Assembly (NCBI GenBank): GCA_020847695.1
Contig: JADLBP010000035.1
Span: forward strand, 1-37,746
Direction: 5' to 3'
Length of the DNA stretch: 37,746 nt
Source of the DNA: Planctomycetota bacterium
GTDB taxonomy: Bacteria > Planctomycetota > UBA1135 > GCA-002686595
Positions 1-8,940 of this stretch are shown here, piece by piece (the first letter of the stretch is position 1; each line of letters opens with the position of its first letter). Under the pieces are notes generated by a model. It was not told the DNA's origin, searched no databases, and saw nothing but the letters and a program-made list of their open reading frames with translations. Both the position numbers and the translations under genes were made by a program.

Positions 1-2
1 CG

Positions 3-323
3 TGGGTGCTCGAGTACCAAGGCCGGCGGCACGCTCTCGAGCCGCTGAACCTCGCCGGCGACCCGCCGCCTTCGCTCGAACGCGACCTGGTGCTCGACCT
101 GCCCGCACCGCGCGGCGTGCGCGTCGAGAAGCCGACGCGCCCGCCTGCTGACGATCGCGACGAGTGCGCGCCGCGACATCGCGCGCGCACGGCCGAGTCG
201 AAACCCGGACCGCCGCGCGCGCTGCGACTCAGATGTCGAGCGTCAACGTGTACGTCCCGAGCGTGCCGCCGTTGTCGATCTGGATCACGTAGACGTTGCC
301 GGCGTCGGCGAGCGTCGCGTTGA
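3..323 (+). CDS. 3' fragment of an unidentified plus-strand gene (5' end outside window)
   Basis: The frame starting at base 3 is open to a TGA at 321-323. The first 45 or so residues (WVLEYQGRRHALEPLNLAGD and on) have the G/C-ending codons typical of neighbouring genes and look like real protein. Beyond about base 140 the translation becomes arginine-rich and low quality, and the last 95 bases overlap the 3' end of the minus-strand metallopeptidase. The true end may therefore be near 150, where another frame has a TGA, and a small frameshift is possible. No family is recognised. Confidence 0.35.
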   Translation, partial: WVLEYQGRRHALEPLNLAGDPPPSLERDLVLDLPAPRGVRVEKPTRPPADDRDECAPRHRARTAESKPGPPRALRLRCRASTCTSRACRRCRSGSRRRCRRRRASR

Positions 324-2364
324 CGACGGTCTTCTTGCCGCCGCCGCTGATCGACATGGTCGTGTCGATCCAGATTCCGTTCAGCAGCGAAACCTCCGGG
401 AGCACGCCGCTCTTGCCCTCGATCGTCAGCTTGAGGTGCGCGTTGAGCGGACCGGTGAACGCGTAGACGTGCTGGTCGCCGTCGACGACGAAGCGCGACG
501 GGATCTTGATCTTGCCCTTCGAGAACGTCGGCAGGTCGATGAGCTGCGCGGTGCCCGCGCTCAGGTTGTTGGTGACGCCGCGCGCTGCCGCGGCGCCGTG
601 GATCGCGCCTTGGTTCTTGCCGCCGGTCGCGAGGTCGGCTTCGAGCAGGCCGGCCGCGAAGCTCCCGAAGAACGCGGTCACCGCGTCGAACGCGTTGTTC
701 GCGTCGACGGTGACGAAGCCGACGCCCGCCATGTCGTTCGGGATGAACGGAAGCGCGTCGTAGACGATGCGCATCGACTTCTTCGTGCCGAGCTTGACCC
801 GCAGGTCGGTCATGAACGAGCCGAGCACCTCGCCCATGCGGTGTTCCTCGGGCAAGCCGCTCTGCGTCAGCGTGATCGCCTCCGCGAACACCGGCACGAG
901 ATGGTCGTCGTCCTGGAGGTCGCGGGCGATGCCGAGGCCCTGGTAGATGTGCTCGAGGTAGCGGCCGAGCACGAAGTCCTTCTGCTTCGCGAGCGCGAAG
1001 AAGTCCGCGATCGCCTCGTTCGCGGCGCGCGTCGGGTAGTCGAGCGGGTCCTCGAAGCTCTCGCCCTCGAAGTGGGTCCAAGCGTGCGTGTACTCGTGGT
1101 CGACGACGCTGGGATCGCGCGAGAAGTCGGCTTCGACGGAACCGAGCTGCGTGTTGTCGAAGAACACCATGAACCCGTCGGTGTGCCCGTCCGGGAAAGC
1201 CGACGACGTGAAGAACGCGTTGAGCGTCGTGTCCTTGACGTTGACGACCAGCGGCATCGCGAAGTTGCTCGCGAGCTCGTGCCCGAGGTTCTTCTTGAGG
1301 TGCGCGTAGGCCGCGTTGATCTCGAAGCCGGTGTTGGAGACGTCGAACGCGTCGGGCTGCGTCAGCGGATCGAACACGAACTTGCCGTTCGCGGCGAACG
1401 GATCGCTGCCGTTGTCGTCGAAGACGTCGAAGCGAGCGCCGGTCATGAAGCCCTTCGCCAGGTTGACGGGCGCGCCGATGCCGAGCGACCAGTCCTTGGT
1501 CGTGCCCTTGCTCGACTTCGCGGCGATCGCCGCGTCCATCGACTTGTAGTTCGAGCACGTCGCCTTGCCGGTCGTGAACTCGACGACGTCGCCGAAGAAG
1601 GGGTAGGCGCCGGTGCCGGAATGCGCGCGCTCGACGGTTCGCAGCACGCCCGCGGTGCTCGCGTCGACGTAGCACGAGTACGCCTCGCCTTGGCGCTTCG
1701 ACGCGAACTCGACGCGATACGCGGGCCGGATCCCGCCGGCCGTCGCGAGCCAGACGCGCCACGCGCGCGGCGCTTCGCCGGCGAACGCCGCGACGCGGCC
1801 GAGCCGCTGGCGGTGGCGCGCGAGCTCGGCGACGGCGACGCCCTCCGCGGCGGGCCGCTCGATCGCGAACGCGCCGAGCTCGGTGCTCCCGTGGCCGCCG
1901 CGGACGTGCGCGGCGACGATCCGACCGAGCGAATCGAGCTCGACGACCGCCGCGATGCCTTCGATCGGTACCCCGTTCTTCGAGAAGCGCACGTAGACGC
2001 GCGTCGGCGTCGCGCCGCGCACCTCGGTGGTCGTCTCGAGGCCCGCGGGCAACCCGAACACGCCTCCGTGGTCCGCCAGGAACGCGAGCGCGGACGCCTC
2101 GACGCTCGCCTTCGCCGCGGCGAGCACGCCACCGACCAGGTTCTGCGCCGCGCCGTTCTCCGGCGAGACGTGCGCGCGGAACGGGCGCGTCGCCGCCGCG
2201 TTCAACCGCGCGAGCGCGGCGGAGGCGCCGGTCGAGAGCGCGTCGGACGGCCGGACGACTCGCACCTTGGGCGCGGCGATCGCGGTCGCGGAGGCTTCGC
2301 CGCCGGACGCGGTCGCGGGGATCGAAAGGGCGAGGAAGGCGGACGTGAGCGAGAGGACGTTCAT
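229..2364 (-). CDS. Secreted thermolysin/fungalysin-like zinc metallopeptidase
   Basis: 711 aa. The ATG at 2364 is chosen because it begins a signal peptide (MNVLSLTSAFLALSIPATAS). The N-terminal 200 or so residues resemble an FTP/PepSY propeptide (VRFSKNGVPIEGIAAVVELD). The catalytic part carries HEYTH at residues 423-427 and NEAIADFFA with Glu450, the arrangement of zinc ligands (two His, then Glu) and catalytic Glu424 of gluzincins such as families M4 and M36. The C-terminal 85 or so residues form a PPC-like beta domain (GDQHVYAFTGP ... GTYTLTLDI), common in exported bacterial peptidases. It probably acts outside the cytoplasm as an autoprocessed protease. The paralogue at 3876-6002 shares the block ADFFALAKQKD. 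The exact peptidase subfamily cannot be fixed by eye. Confidence 0.88.
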   Translation of the reverse strand: MNVLSLTSAFLALSIPATASGGEASATAIAAPKVRVVRPSDALSTGASAALARLNAAATRPFRAHVSPENGAAQNLVGGVLAAAKASVEASALAFLADHGGVFGLPAGLETTTEVRGATPTRVYVRFSKNGVPIEGIAAVVELDSLGRIVAAHVRGGHGSTELGAFAIERPAAEGVAVAELARHRQRLGRVAAFAGEAPRAWRVWLATAGGIRPAYRVEFASKRQGEAYSCYVDASTAGVLRTVERAHSGTGAYPFFGDVVEFTTGKATCSNYKSMDAAIAAKSSKGTTKDWSLGIGAPVNLAKGFMTGARFDVFDDNGSDPFAANGKFVFDPLTQPDAFDVSNTGFEINAAYAHLKKNLGHELASNFAMPLVVNVKDTTLNAFFTSSAFPDGHTDGFMVFFDNTQLGSVEADFSRDPSVVDHEYTHAWTHFEGESFEDPLDYPTRAANEAIADFFALAKQKDFVLGRYLEHIYQGLGIARDLQDDDHLVPVFAEAITLTQSGLPEEHRMGEVLGSFMTDLRVKLGTKKSMRIVYDALPFIPNDMAGVGFVTVDANNAFDAVTAFFGSFAAGLLEADLATGGKNQGAIHGAAAARGVTNNLSAGTAQLIDLPTFSKGKIKIPSRFVVDGDQHVYAFTGPLNAHLKLTIEGKSGVLPEVSLLNGIWIDTTMSISGGGKKTVVNATLADAGNVYVIQIDNGGTLGTYTLTLDI

Positions 2365-2537
2365 GGCAAATGCGTTCTGGAGGAAAAGGGGCGCAAGATG
2401 CTCGTGGAGCCCGACGAATCGCGCAAGCCCCAGCTCGTGCGCGCCCTGCCGGACCGAAGCCCGACCGCCGACGTGGTCGAGATCCTCGCAAGGGGTCGGC
2501 GGCCCGGCGAGGAACGCATGAAACCGATGCGCGCGGC

Positions 2538-3830
2538 TCACGAGCTCGGGCTGACCAGGAGCTTGTCGACCCGCGCGCCGTCCATGTCGACGACCTCGAG
2601 CTTCCAGCCCTGCCAACGGACGAACTCGGCTTCGCGCGGGATCCGACCGAGCAACGCCGAGACCAATCCGCCGACCGTGCTCGCGTCGGGGAGGTCGTCC
2701 TGCGATTCGAGCGGCAGGCCGAGCGCCGCGACGAACTCGTGCACCGGGACGCGTCCGTCGACCAACCACGCGCCGTCGTCGCGCTGCTGGAGACCGGCGT
2801 GCGGTTGGGTCGGCGAGCCGCGGCTCTCGCCGACCAGCGCCGCGGTCACGTCGTCCATCGTCACCAGCCCCTGCGTACCACCGAACTCGTCGACGACGAA
2901 TGCGACGTGCGTGCGCGCGAGCTGGAACTGATCGATCAGCTTCAGCGCGGGCATGCTCTCCGGCACCAGCAGCGCCGGACGGGCCAGCGCCTTGATGTCG
3001 ACGTTGGTGCCGGCGAAGAAGCCGCGCGAGATCAGCTCCTTGATCGGCACGACGCCGGAGATGCGATCGAGGTCTCCGTCGCAGACCGGGAAGTGCGTGT
3101 GCGGGCTCGCGATCAGCGTGCGCCGAACGTCGTCGGCGGAATCGCGGCCGTCGATCCAGACGATCTGCTGGTGCGAGACCATCAGGTCGCGCACGGTCAG
3201 GTCCGCGACGCGCATCGTGCGTTGGATCAGCTTGTGCTCCTGGGGCGTGAACACGCCGGTGCTCGCGGCGCGCGCGACCAGTGCCTTGACGTCGTCCTCG
3301 GACACGTCGTCGCCGGTGCGCGGCTTGATCCGCAGCACCGTGAGCACGGCGTCGGTCGAAGCGCTCAGCAGGCGAACCGGCCACGCCGCGGCGACGGAGA
3401 GCGCGTCGAGCGGCCTCGCGATCGTCGCCGCGATCGACTCCGGGTACGCGAGCGCGATGCGCTTCGGCACCAGCTCGCCAATCACCAGCGAGAAGTACGT
3501 CAAGGCGAGCACGACGAGCACCAACGCGATCGTGTCCGCGTACGGCTCGAACGCGGGCACGCGCGCGACCCACGGGATCAGGTTGTCGGCGAGGTAGTTC
3601 TCGCCGAACGCGCCGGCGAAGACGCCGATCAGCGTGATGCCGACCTGGACGGTCGAGAGGAAGCGCGTCGGATCGCGCGCGAGCGCGAGCGCGACCGTCG
3701 CTCCCTTGTTGCCGGCGCGGCTCGCCGCTTGGAGCCGCGTCTGACGGCTGGTCATCAGCGCCAGCTCCGCCATCGCGAACATCCCGTTGAGCAACAGGAA
3801 GAAACCGAGGACGAGGATCGGGATCAGCAT
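2538..3830 (-). CDS. CNNM/CorC-type membrane protein (DUF21, CBS pair, CorC_HlyC)
   Basis: 430 aa. It starts with a hydrophobic DUF21 (CNNM) transmembrane region of about three to four helices (MLIPILVLGFFLLLNGMFAM ... TYFSLVIGELVPKRIALAYP). A tandem CBS pair follows at roughly residues 205-320 (TVRDLMVSHQQ ... HVAFVVDEFGGTQGLVTMDD), then a CorC_HlyC domain at about 340-428 (VPVHEFVAALGLPL). Members of this family are implicated in magnesium or other divalent-cation export, and many are annotated as haemolysin-like. The order and length fit a complete member. A -10-like TATCGT lies only 6 nt before the start, suggesting a leaderless or very short leader mRNA. It sits between two metallopeptidase paralogues; a functional link is not evident. 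Confidence 0.92.
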   Translation of the reverse strand: MLIPILVLGFFLLLNGMFAMAELALMTSRQTRLQAASRAGNKGATVALALARDPTRFLSTVQVGITLIGVFAGAFGENYLADNLIPWVARVPAFEPYADTIALVLVVLALTYFSLVIGELVPKRIALAYPESIAATIARPLDALSVAAAWPVRLLSASTDAVLTVLRIKPRTGDDVSEDDVKALVARAASTGVFTPQEHKLIQRTMRVADLTVRDLMVSHQQIVWIDGRDSADDVRRTLIASPHTHFPVCDGDLDRISGVVPIKELISRGFFAGTNVDIKALARPALLVPESMPALKLIDQFQLARTHVAFVVDEFGGTQGLVTMDDVTAALVGESRGSPTQPHAGLQQRDDGAWLVDGRVPVHEFVAALGLPLESQDDLPDASTVGGLVSALLGRIPREAEFVRWQGWKLEVVDMDGARVDKLLVSPSS

Positions 3831-3836
3831 GCGCCG

Positions 3837-3842
3837 ACGATA
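3837..3842 (-). promoter_or_regulatory. Candidate -10 element (TATCGT) of the CNNM/CorC-like gene
   Basis: On the minus strand TATCGT is separated by 6 nt from the ATG at 3830. This matches the TAnnnT pattern seen in front of several other genes here. No clear -35 box is seen. Confidence 0.3.
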
Positions 3843-3875
3843 CCAACCGGCGTCCGGCGCCGGAGCGACGCCGGG

Positions 3876-6002
3876 TCAGGCGTCGAGGCGCAAGCGATAT
3901 CGCCCACGCGCGCCGTCGGTCGAGCGCACGCGCACCTCGTACGTCGTGCCGAGCGGGCCGACGAGCTCGATCCCGGTCTGACGCACGCGCCGACCGCCTT
4001 GGGTGTACGTCTTCGGACCCTGCGCGCCGAGCGGACCGACCAGCTCGAAGTCCGGGAGCACGTCGGAGCCGTCCGCGCGCAGCGTCAGCGTGAGCTCGCG
4101 CCCCGGATTCGCGCGGAAGAAGTAGCTGTGCACTTCGTCGCCGCGCGCGAACGTCGAAGGCAGCGTCGTCGCGCGCTTCGGGAACGCCTCGAGCTGCAGC
4201 TCGACGTCGATCGCCGACGCCGGATCGCCGAACACTCCGCGGCCGGTCGCGGCGCCGATCAGCGTCGCAATGTCGTCGAAGCCGTCGGCCGCGGTCAACA
4301 GCGCGAGCGACGCGGACGCGAAGCAGACGCTCGCGGCGTCGATCGCTTCGGTCGGCCCCACGAGGCCGAGGCCGAGCTCGCCGAGCGAGTGCGGCATCAG
4401 CTCGATCGCACGGTCGACCCAGCGCTCGGTGTGCTTCACGCCGAGCTCGCGGCGCGCGTCGAGCAGCAACGAACCGAACACCTCGCTCGCGCGATGCTCG
4501 TCGAACAGCCCCTGCGTGGCCGCCGCCTGCGCTTCGGTCAGCGACTCGAGCAAGTGATCCTCGTCGTCGAGGTCGCGCAGCCAGCTCGGCCCCGCGAACT
4601 CCGCGAGCACGCGCCCGACCGCGGTGTCCTTCTGCTTCGCGAGCGCGAAGAAGTCGGCGAGCGCTTCCTCCAACGCGCGCGTCGGATCGCCGACCGCGCC
4701 GTCGAACGCGCGACCTTCGCGATCGAGCCACGCGTGCACGTACTCGTGCGCGACCAGCGCCGGATCGCGCGCGGAGTCCGCGCCGGCGCCGAGGAACTCC
4801 TCGAGGTCGAAGAGCACGACGTAGCCCGCCGCGTGGCCGTCGGGCAGCGTCGCGGGCGTGTAGTAGCCGCCGGGTAGCGTGTCGGCCTCGTTGACGATCA
4901 CCGGGAGCGCGAAGTCGGTCGCGAGCTCGCGACCGAGCGCTTTGCGCAAGTGGCGATGGAACGCATCGACTTGCCAGTACGCGTTCGCTTGGTCGAAGAA
5001 CTGCGGGAACGTGTCGAGGCCGTACACGAACTTGCCCGCGTAGTTCACGGCCCAATCGCCGAGCGCGTCGTACACGTCGACGCGCGCGCCGACGAGGAAG
5101 CCGCGAGGCAGCCCGACAGGCGCGGGCACGCCGAGCGACCACGCCTTGAGCTTGCGCACGCTCGCATGCTCCGCGAGCGCGTCACCGACGTTCGCGTAGA
5201 CCGCGGCCTTCGCGGAACCGGTCGGGAACGCGACGCGCTCGCCGAACCACGGATAGACGCCTTCGCCGAAGCGCACGCGCTCGCGCTGCGCGAGCAACCG
5301 GCCGTCGCGCGCGTCGACGACCAGTTCCTCGAACGAGCGCGCTCCGCGTTCGCGGGTGAGCACCCAGCACGGCGCGAGCCCGGCCTCGGTCGGCCACCAC
5401 GCGGGTCGCGCGGCGCCGACACGCGAGCCGGAGAGCGCGAAGCGACGCCGCAGCGTGCTCGCGTCGAGCTCGAATTCGCCGAGCGGTCGCGCGACCAGGT
5501 TGCGCGCTCCGCTCGCGATCGCGAACGGCCGGCCGCGTCGGTCGAGCGCGACCCGCGGCCGAGCGCCTTCGATCGGGAGCCCGTCGAACGTCGCCGCGAA
5601 CGTCCGCGGGTCGCTCTGCGCCACGAGCTCGACCTCGGCGGGCCATCCGAGCGCCGCGCGCGCCGCGGCCGGCCCGAACGCCCGCGCGTCCGCCGGCTCG
5701 AGAGCCGACGCGAAGGCGAGCCAGCGCGCCGGAGTCTCCGCTCGCTGGCGCGCGCGAGCCCCGGAGAGCTCGCCCGCTCGTTCTCCGACGGGTTCCCTTG
5801 ACCATTCGATGGCCGGCTCACCCGCGAACTCGCCCGCGCGTTCGCCCGGGGGTTCAACCGCGCTTCCGAGCGTTTGCGCGCTCGGCGCGCCGAGCGGAGG
5901 CGCGCAACCGGCGCGGGGTCGCGGGCTCCACGCCGCCTCCCCACCGCCCGCGAACGCCGGGAGACTCGTACCGAGCGCGAACACGAGGAGGGCAAGGCGC
6001 AT
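3876..6002 (-). CDS. Secreted thermolysin/fungalysin-like zinc metallopeptidase (paralogue)
   Basis: 708 aa, starting at the ATG at 6002 with a signal peptide (MRLALLVFALGTSLPAFAGG). The frame is open further upstream, but that part is low-complexity shadow of the Gly/Lys repeat gene on the other strand. After the signal peptide there is a repetitive Gly-Glu-Arg/Pro linker (about residues 50-80, GERAGEFAGEP and similar units), then a propeptide-like region. The catalytic domain has HEYVH at 419-423 and EEALADFF with Glu446. A C-terminal beta domain follows (GDEVHSYFFRANPGRELTLT ... GRYRLRLDA). The architecture and the motif ADFFALAKQKD match the protein at 229-2364, so the two are duplicates separated by the CNNM/CorC-like gene. 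The Asn that precedes the third ligand in the first copy is Glu here; the zinc ligands are intact, so activity is likely. Confidence 0.88.
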   Translation of the reverse strand: MRLALLVFALGTSLPAFAGGGEAAWSPRPRAGCAPPLGAPSAQTLGSAVEPPGERAGEFAGEPAIEWSREPVGERAGELSGARARQRAETPARWLAFASALEPADARAFGPAAARAALGWPAEVELVAQSDPRTFAATFDGLPIEGARPRVALDRRGRPFAIASGARNLVARPLGEFELDASTLRRRFALSGSRVGAARPAWWPTEAGLAPCWVLTRERGARSFEELVVDARDGRLLAQRERVRFGEGVYPWFGERVAFPTGSAKAAVYANVGDALAEHASVRKLKAWSLGVPAPVGLPRGFLVGARVDVYDALGDWAVNYAGKFVYGLDTFPQFFDQANAYWQVDAFHRHLRKALGRELATDFALPVIVNEADTLPGGYYTPATLPDGHAAGYVVLFDLEEFLGAGADSARDPALVAHEYVHAWLDREGRAFDGAVGDPTRALEEALADFFALAKQKDTAVGRVLAEFAGPSWLRDLDDEDHLLESLTEAQAAATQGLFDEHRASEVFGSLLLDARRELGVKHTERWVDRAIELMPHSLGELGLGLVGPTEAIDAASVCFASASLALLTAADGFDDIATLIGAATGRGVFGDPASAIDVELQLEAFPKRATTLPSTFARGDEVHSYFFRANPGRELTLTLRADGSDVLPDFELVGPLGAQGPKTYTQGGRRVRQTGIELVGPLGTTYEVRVRSTDGARGRYRLRLDA

Positions 6003-6179
6003 CGCGGCGGGGGCGTGGACTGCTCTCGGACGCCGGACGCTTCGACGGAGAGGTTCGAAGGCGCGCCGGAGCCGAAAACGCGACCCCTCGACCAGGAGCA
6101 AGCCCGGCGCCGTGGCAGAAAAAAACTCCTCTGGCGGCCGAGGCGCGCCGCGCAGGCGGCGCGACGGCGAACAGGCGCA

Positions 6180-6185
6180 TACAAT
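6180..6185 (+). promoter_or_regulatory. Candidate -10 element (TACAAT) of the LVIVD-type gene
   Basis: TACAAT matches the TATAAT consensus at 5 of 6 positions and ends 10 nt before the ATG at 6196. Initiation about 7 nt downstream would leave a leader of only a few bases. The same hexamer precedes the histidine kinase gene at 30332. Confidence 0.45.
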
Positions 6186-6195
6186 TCGACGGCCC

Positions 6196-8886
6196 ATGCA
6201 CCGTCCCCCGCGTCCCTTCCTCCATTGGCTCGCCGCGTTCCTCTGCGCGGCGGTCGCGAGCGGCCAAGAGCCCGCGAAGCCGCCGGCGAAAGGCGCCGGA
6301 GCCCCCGCGAAGCAAGGGCCCGCGCAACCGGGCAAGGGCGCGCCCGGCAAACAAGGTGGCGGCAAGCAGGCTCCCGGCAAGGGAGCTCCCGGCAAGCAAG
6401 GCGGCGGCAAGCAGGCCCCCGGCAAAGGCGCGGCGGGAAAGGGAGCCGGCAAGGGAGCTCCCGGCAAGGCGGGCGCTGGCAAGGGAGCTCCGGGCAAAGG
6501 AGTCCCCGGCAAGGCCGGACCCGGCGCGGGCAAGGCGGGCGCCGGCGCGCGCGCCGGTCAGCGCGCGAAGGCCGCCGCGACGCGCCCCGCGTTGCCCGAG
6601 TCGACGCCGCCGCAACTGACTTCGATCTCGGGCTCGGGCGATCCGATCGCGCTGACGCTCGCCGACGACGGCACGCAGGTCTACTCGCTCGAAGGCACGT
6701 CGCTGGTGATGCTCGATGCCAAGCAGCCGACGTTGCCGGAGCTCGCGCGCGTGCAGCTCGACGCGACGGTGCTCGCGCTGCAGGCGGCGGGCAAGAAGCT
6801 CTACATCGCGGGCGGTACCTCCGGCGTCGGCGTGCTCGACCTCGAAGCTCCGCCCGCGGCGAAGCCCGCGGTCGAAGGCCAACCCGCGCCGCCGCGTCCC
6901 CCGCCGCGCGTGCAGTGGCTCGACCAAGCCCCCGGTCGGCCGTGCACGTGCGTCGCGGTCACCGACAAGCTGCTGCTCGCGACGTTCGCGTCCGAGCGCG
7001 AGTCCGAGCTGCGCGTCTACATGCGCGGCGGCAAGCAAGCGATCGGCTCGGTCAAGCTGCCCGGGCGCGCGCTCGACATCGCCGTGCGCGATTCGTTCGC
7101 GTACCTCGCGCTCGGCCAGTTCGGCGTCGTGCGCGCGGACCTGCATTTCATCAAGCAACCGAAGCTCGAGCGCGGGCCCGACCTGACGCTCGTGCCGGTT
7201 CCCGAGCACTTCAAGCTGAAGCGCGCCTTCGCGCGCGAGGTCGCGGTCGGCGGTTCGCGCCTCTACGTCGCCGCGGACGTCACCGGGCTCGTCGACATCG
7301 ACCTCGAGAAGCCCTGGGGCACGACCGAGTCGTTCGTCGCGCGTCCGCTGACCTACCTCGGCCGGCCCGCGTACGCCGTCCGCGTCGACGCGCGCGGCGA
7401 CCAGGTCGCGGTCGGCACGGCGCGCATGCCCGCGGTGATCGGCGACGCAGCGCCGTACGGTTTGCTCGGCGGCATCCCGTGGGATCTCGCGACCGCTTCG
7501 ATCCCGACCGGCGATTGGCAGCCCGGCTCCAGCGAAGCGCTCTGGATCTTCCAACACGTCGACGGCGGCCAGCTCGAGCTCGCCGCGATCGAACCGATCG
7601 AGGATTCGTCGTGGCGCTCGCTCGCGATGCGCGGACGGCGCATCTACGAGCAACACGCGAAGCTCGGCGTCGTCGTGCGCGAGCTCGCGCTGCAGCCCCG
7701 CGTCGCGCAAGCCGGCGAGGCGAAAGTGCCGCTGCAAGGCTCGGTGACGACCGTCGGCAAGCGCAAGCCGCGCGGGCTCGCGTGCCTCGACGGCAAGCCG
7801 AGCTTGCAGGATCCGCGGCTCTTCTTCTTCGGCGTCGACACGAACGGTTCCGACGGCAAGGGCTTCCTGCGGATGGTGCAGGGCGATCAGTTGAAGCCGG
7901 TGCCCGAGCTCGCGACGCAAGCCCCGATCGGCACGAGCGTCGGCGCGCAGTGGCCCGACGCGTTGACGTCGCGCGAGTGGTTCATGTCGAACGGCGCGCG
8001 CGGCTGGCGCATCCAACGCTTCACGCACCGGCCGAAGATCGGCGTCGACAGTTGGGAGCTCGTCCCCCCCGCGCCGCTCGACGCGACCACCGGCGGCGGG
8101 CGCGGCCGCTCGGTCTTCCACTCGACCTGCGACGGCGATCTGATCCTCGCGACGCACGACGGCACGCGGTTCGGGTTGGTCGGTTACTCCGTCAAGCAGC
8201 TCTCGCGCGTGCTCGCGGAAACGAAGCCCGGCGGTCGAGTGATGGCGAAGCCGCTCTGGCAGTTGCCGACCCACTTCGACGGCGAGAAGGCGGCGAGCTC
8301 GACTTGGCGCACGAAGGTCTTCGCGCTCGAGGACGGCCGGCGGATCGCCGCGATCGCCGCGGGCTCGAACACCGATCCGACGAGCGAGCACTTCGAGAAG
8401 CCGCAGCTCGTGCTCTACGACGTCACCAACGGCGCGACGACGACGCCGAAGAAGCTCGCGGTCGCGTGGGGCGACGAGAAGCAGAGCCTCGCGGTCGCCG
8501 TAGACGTCTGCCAGATCCGACGCCGCAGCTGCGCGGCGGTCGCGACCACCGGCGGCCAGCTGCTGATCTTCGACGTCAACGATCCGACCAAGCCGCGGCT
8601 CGTGCGCAGCTTCAAGGCGCCGGTCAGCGGCTACGACGGCGAGCGCGAGAGCCTGCTCGACGTCGAGATCGCGACCGACCAGGCGTCCGGCCGCGCGTTC
8701 GCGTACATCGCCGCGACGCGCGCCGGCTTGATCCGCGTCGAGCTCTCCGCGACCGGCGACGACCTCGCGCCCGACGTCCTCTTGGACACGCCGGGCTGGG
8801 CGTCGGGCGTGACCTCGACGGTGATCGGCAACGAGCGCTACTGGCTGGTCGGCGACCAGCGCGCGGGCCTGCGGCTCTACCGCTGA
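6196..8886 (+). CDS. Secreted LVIVD-repeat/beta-propeller-like protein with N-terminal Gly-Lys-Pro-Ala repeats
   Basis: 896 aa. A signal peptide (MHRPPRPFLHWLAAFLCAAV) is followed by about 110 residues made almost only of Gly, Lys, Ala, Pro and Gln, including two adjacent 15-residue repeats (GKGAPGKQGGGKQAP), and very basic. The remaining 750 or so residues contain recurrent short beta units typical of LVIVD/propeller proteins (VYSLEGTSLVMLDAKQP; LYIAGGTSGVGVLDLEAP; LLIFDVNDPTKPRLVRSFKA; AYIAATRAGLIRVELS). No catalytic motif is seen. The basic repeat region resembles histone-H1-like or collagen-like low-complexity tails and may bind anionic polymers of the cell envelope; that is inference. 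It is divergent from the metallopeptidase gene, with a 193-bp gap between the two starts. Confidence 0.8.
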   Translation: MHRPPRPFLHWLAAFLCAAVASGQEPAKPPAKGAGAPAKQGPAQPGKGAPGKQGGGKQAPGKGAPGKQGGGKQAPGKGAAGKGAGKGAPGKAGAGKGAPGKGVPGKAGPGAGKAGAGARAGQRAKAAATRPALPESTPPQLTSISGSGDPIALTLADDGTQVYSLEGTSLVMLDAKQPTLPELARVQLDATVLALQAAGKKLYIAGGTSGVGVLDLEAPPAAKPAVEGQPAPPRPPPRVQWLDQAPGRPCTCVAVTDKLLLATFASERESELRVYMRGGKQAIGSVKLPGRALDIAVRDSFAYLALGQFGVVRADLHFIKQPKLERGPDLTLVPVPEHFKLKRAFAREVAVGGSRLYVAADVTGLVDIDLEKPWGTTESFVARPLTYLGRPAYAVRVDARGDQVAVGTARMPAVIGDAAPYGLLGGIPWDLATASIPTGDWQPGSSEALWIFQHVDGGQLELAAIEPIEDSSWRSLAMRGRRIYEQHAKLGVVVRELALQPRVAQAGEAKVPLQGSVTTVGKRKPRGLACLDGKPSLQDPRLFFFGVDTNGSDGKGFLRMVQGDQLKPVPELATQAPIGTSVGAQWPDALTSREWFMSNGARGWRIQRFTHRPKIGVDSWELVPPAPLDATTGGGRGRSVFHSTCDGDLILATHDGTRFGLVGYSVKQLSRVLAETKPGGRVMAKPLWQLPTHFDGEKAASSTWRTKVFALEDGRRIAAIAAGSNTDPTSEHFEKPQLVLYDVTNGATTTPKKLAVAWGDEKQSLAVAVDVCQIRRRSCAAVATTGGQLLIFDVNDPTKPRLVRSFKAPVSGYDGERESLLDVEIATDQASGRAFAYIAATRAGLIRVELSATGDDLAPDVLLDTPGWASGVTSTVIGNERYWLVGDQRAGLRLYR
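6331..6420 (+). repeat. Two tandem 45-bp repeats encoding GKGAPGKQGGGKQAP
   Basis: Copies lie at 6331-6375 and 6376-6420 and encode the identical 15-residue unit with several synonymous differences, so selection at protein level is plausible. Degenerate shorter units (GKGA, GKAG, GKGAPG) continue to about 6560. Confidence 0.85.
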
Positions 8887-8934
8887 CCGCCGGCCGGGCC
8901 GGACGACCCGTACCCGGGAACGCGCCGAGGCTCC

Positions 8935-8940
8935 TAGCTT
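8935..8940 (+). promoter_or_regulatory. Candidate -10 element (TAGCTT) of the AAA/DUF4143 gene
   Basis: TAGCTT lies 35 nt before the start codon at 8976 and touches the left end of the long palindrome at 8940-8982. Transcription from it would begin inside the palindrome. Confidence 0.3.

Noticed and set aside
229..5142. A 1637-codon minus-strand open frame and several other frames of 700-1400 codons on both strands
   Set aside because: They are Arg/Ala-rich shadows produced by the high GC content and only their parts with recognisable domains are genes; for example only 229-2364 of this frame is kept.
6003..6533. N-terminal extension of the second metallopeptidase (Pro-Leu-Ala repeats)
   Set aside because: It is the antisense of the Gly/Lys repeat region, and the signal peptide at 6002 marks the true start.
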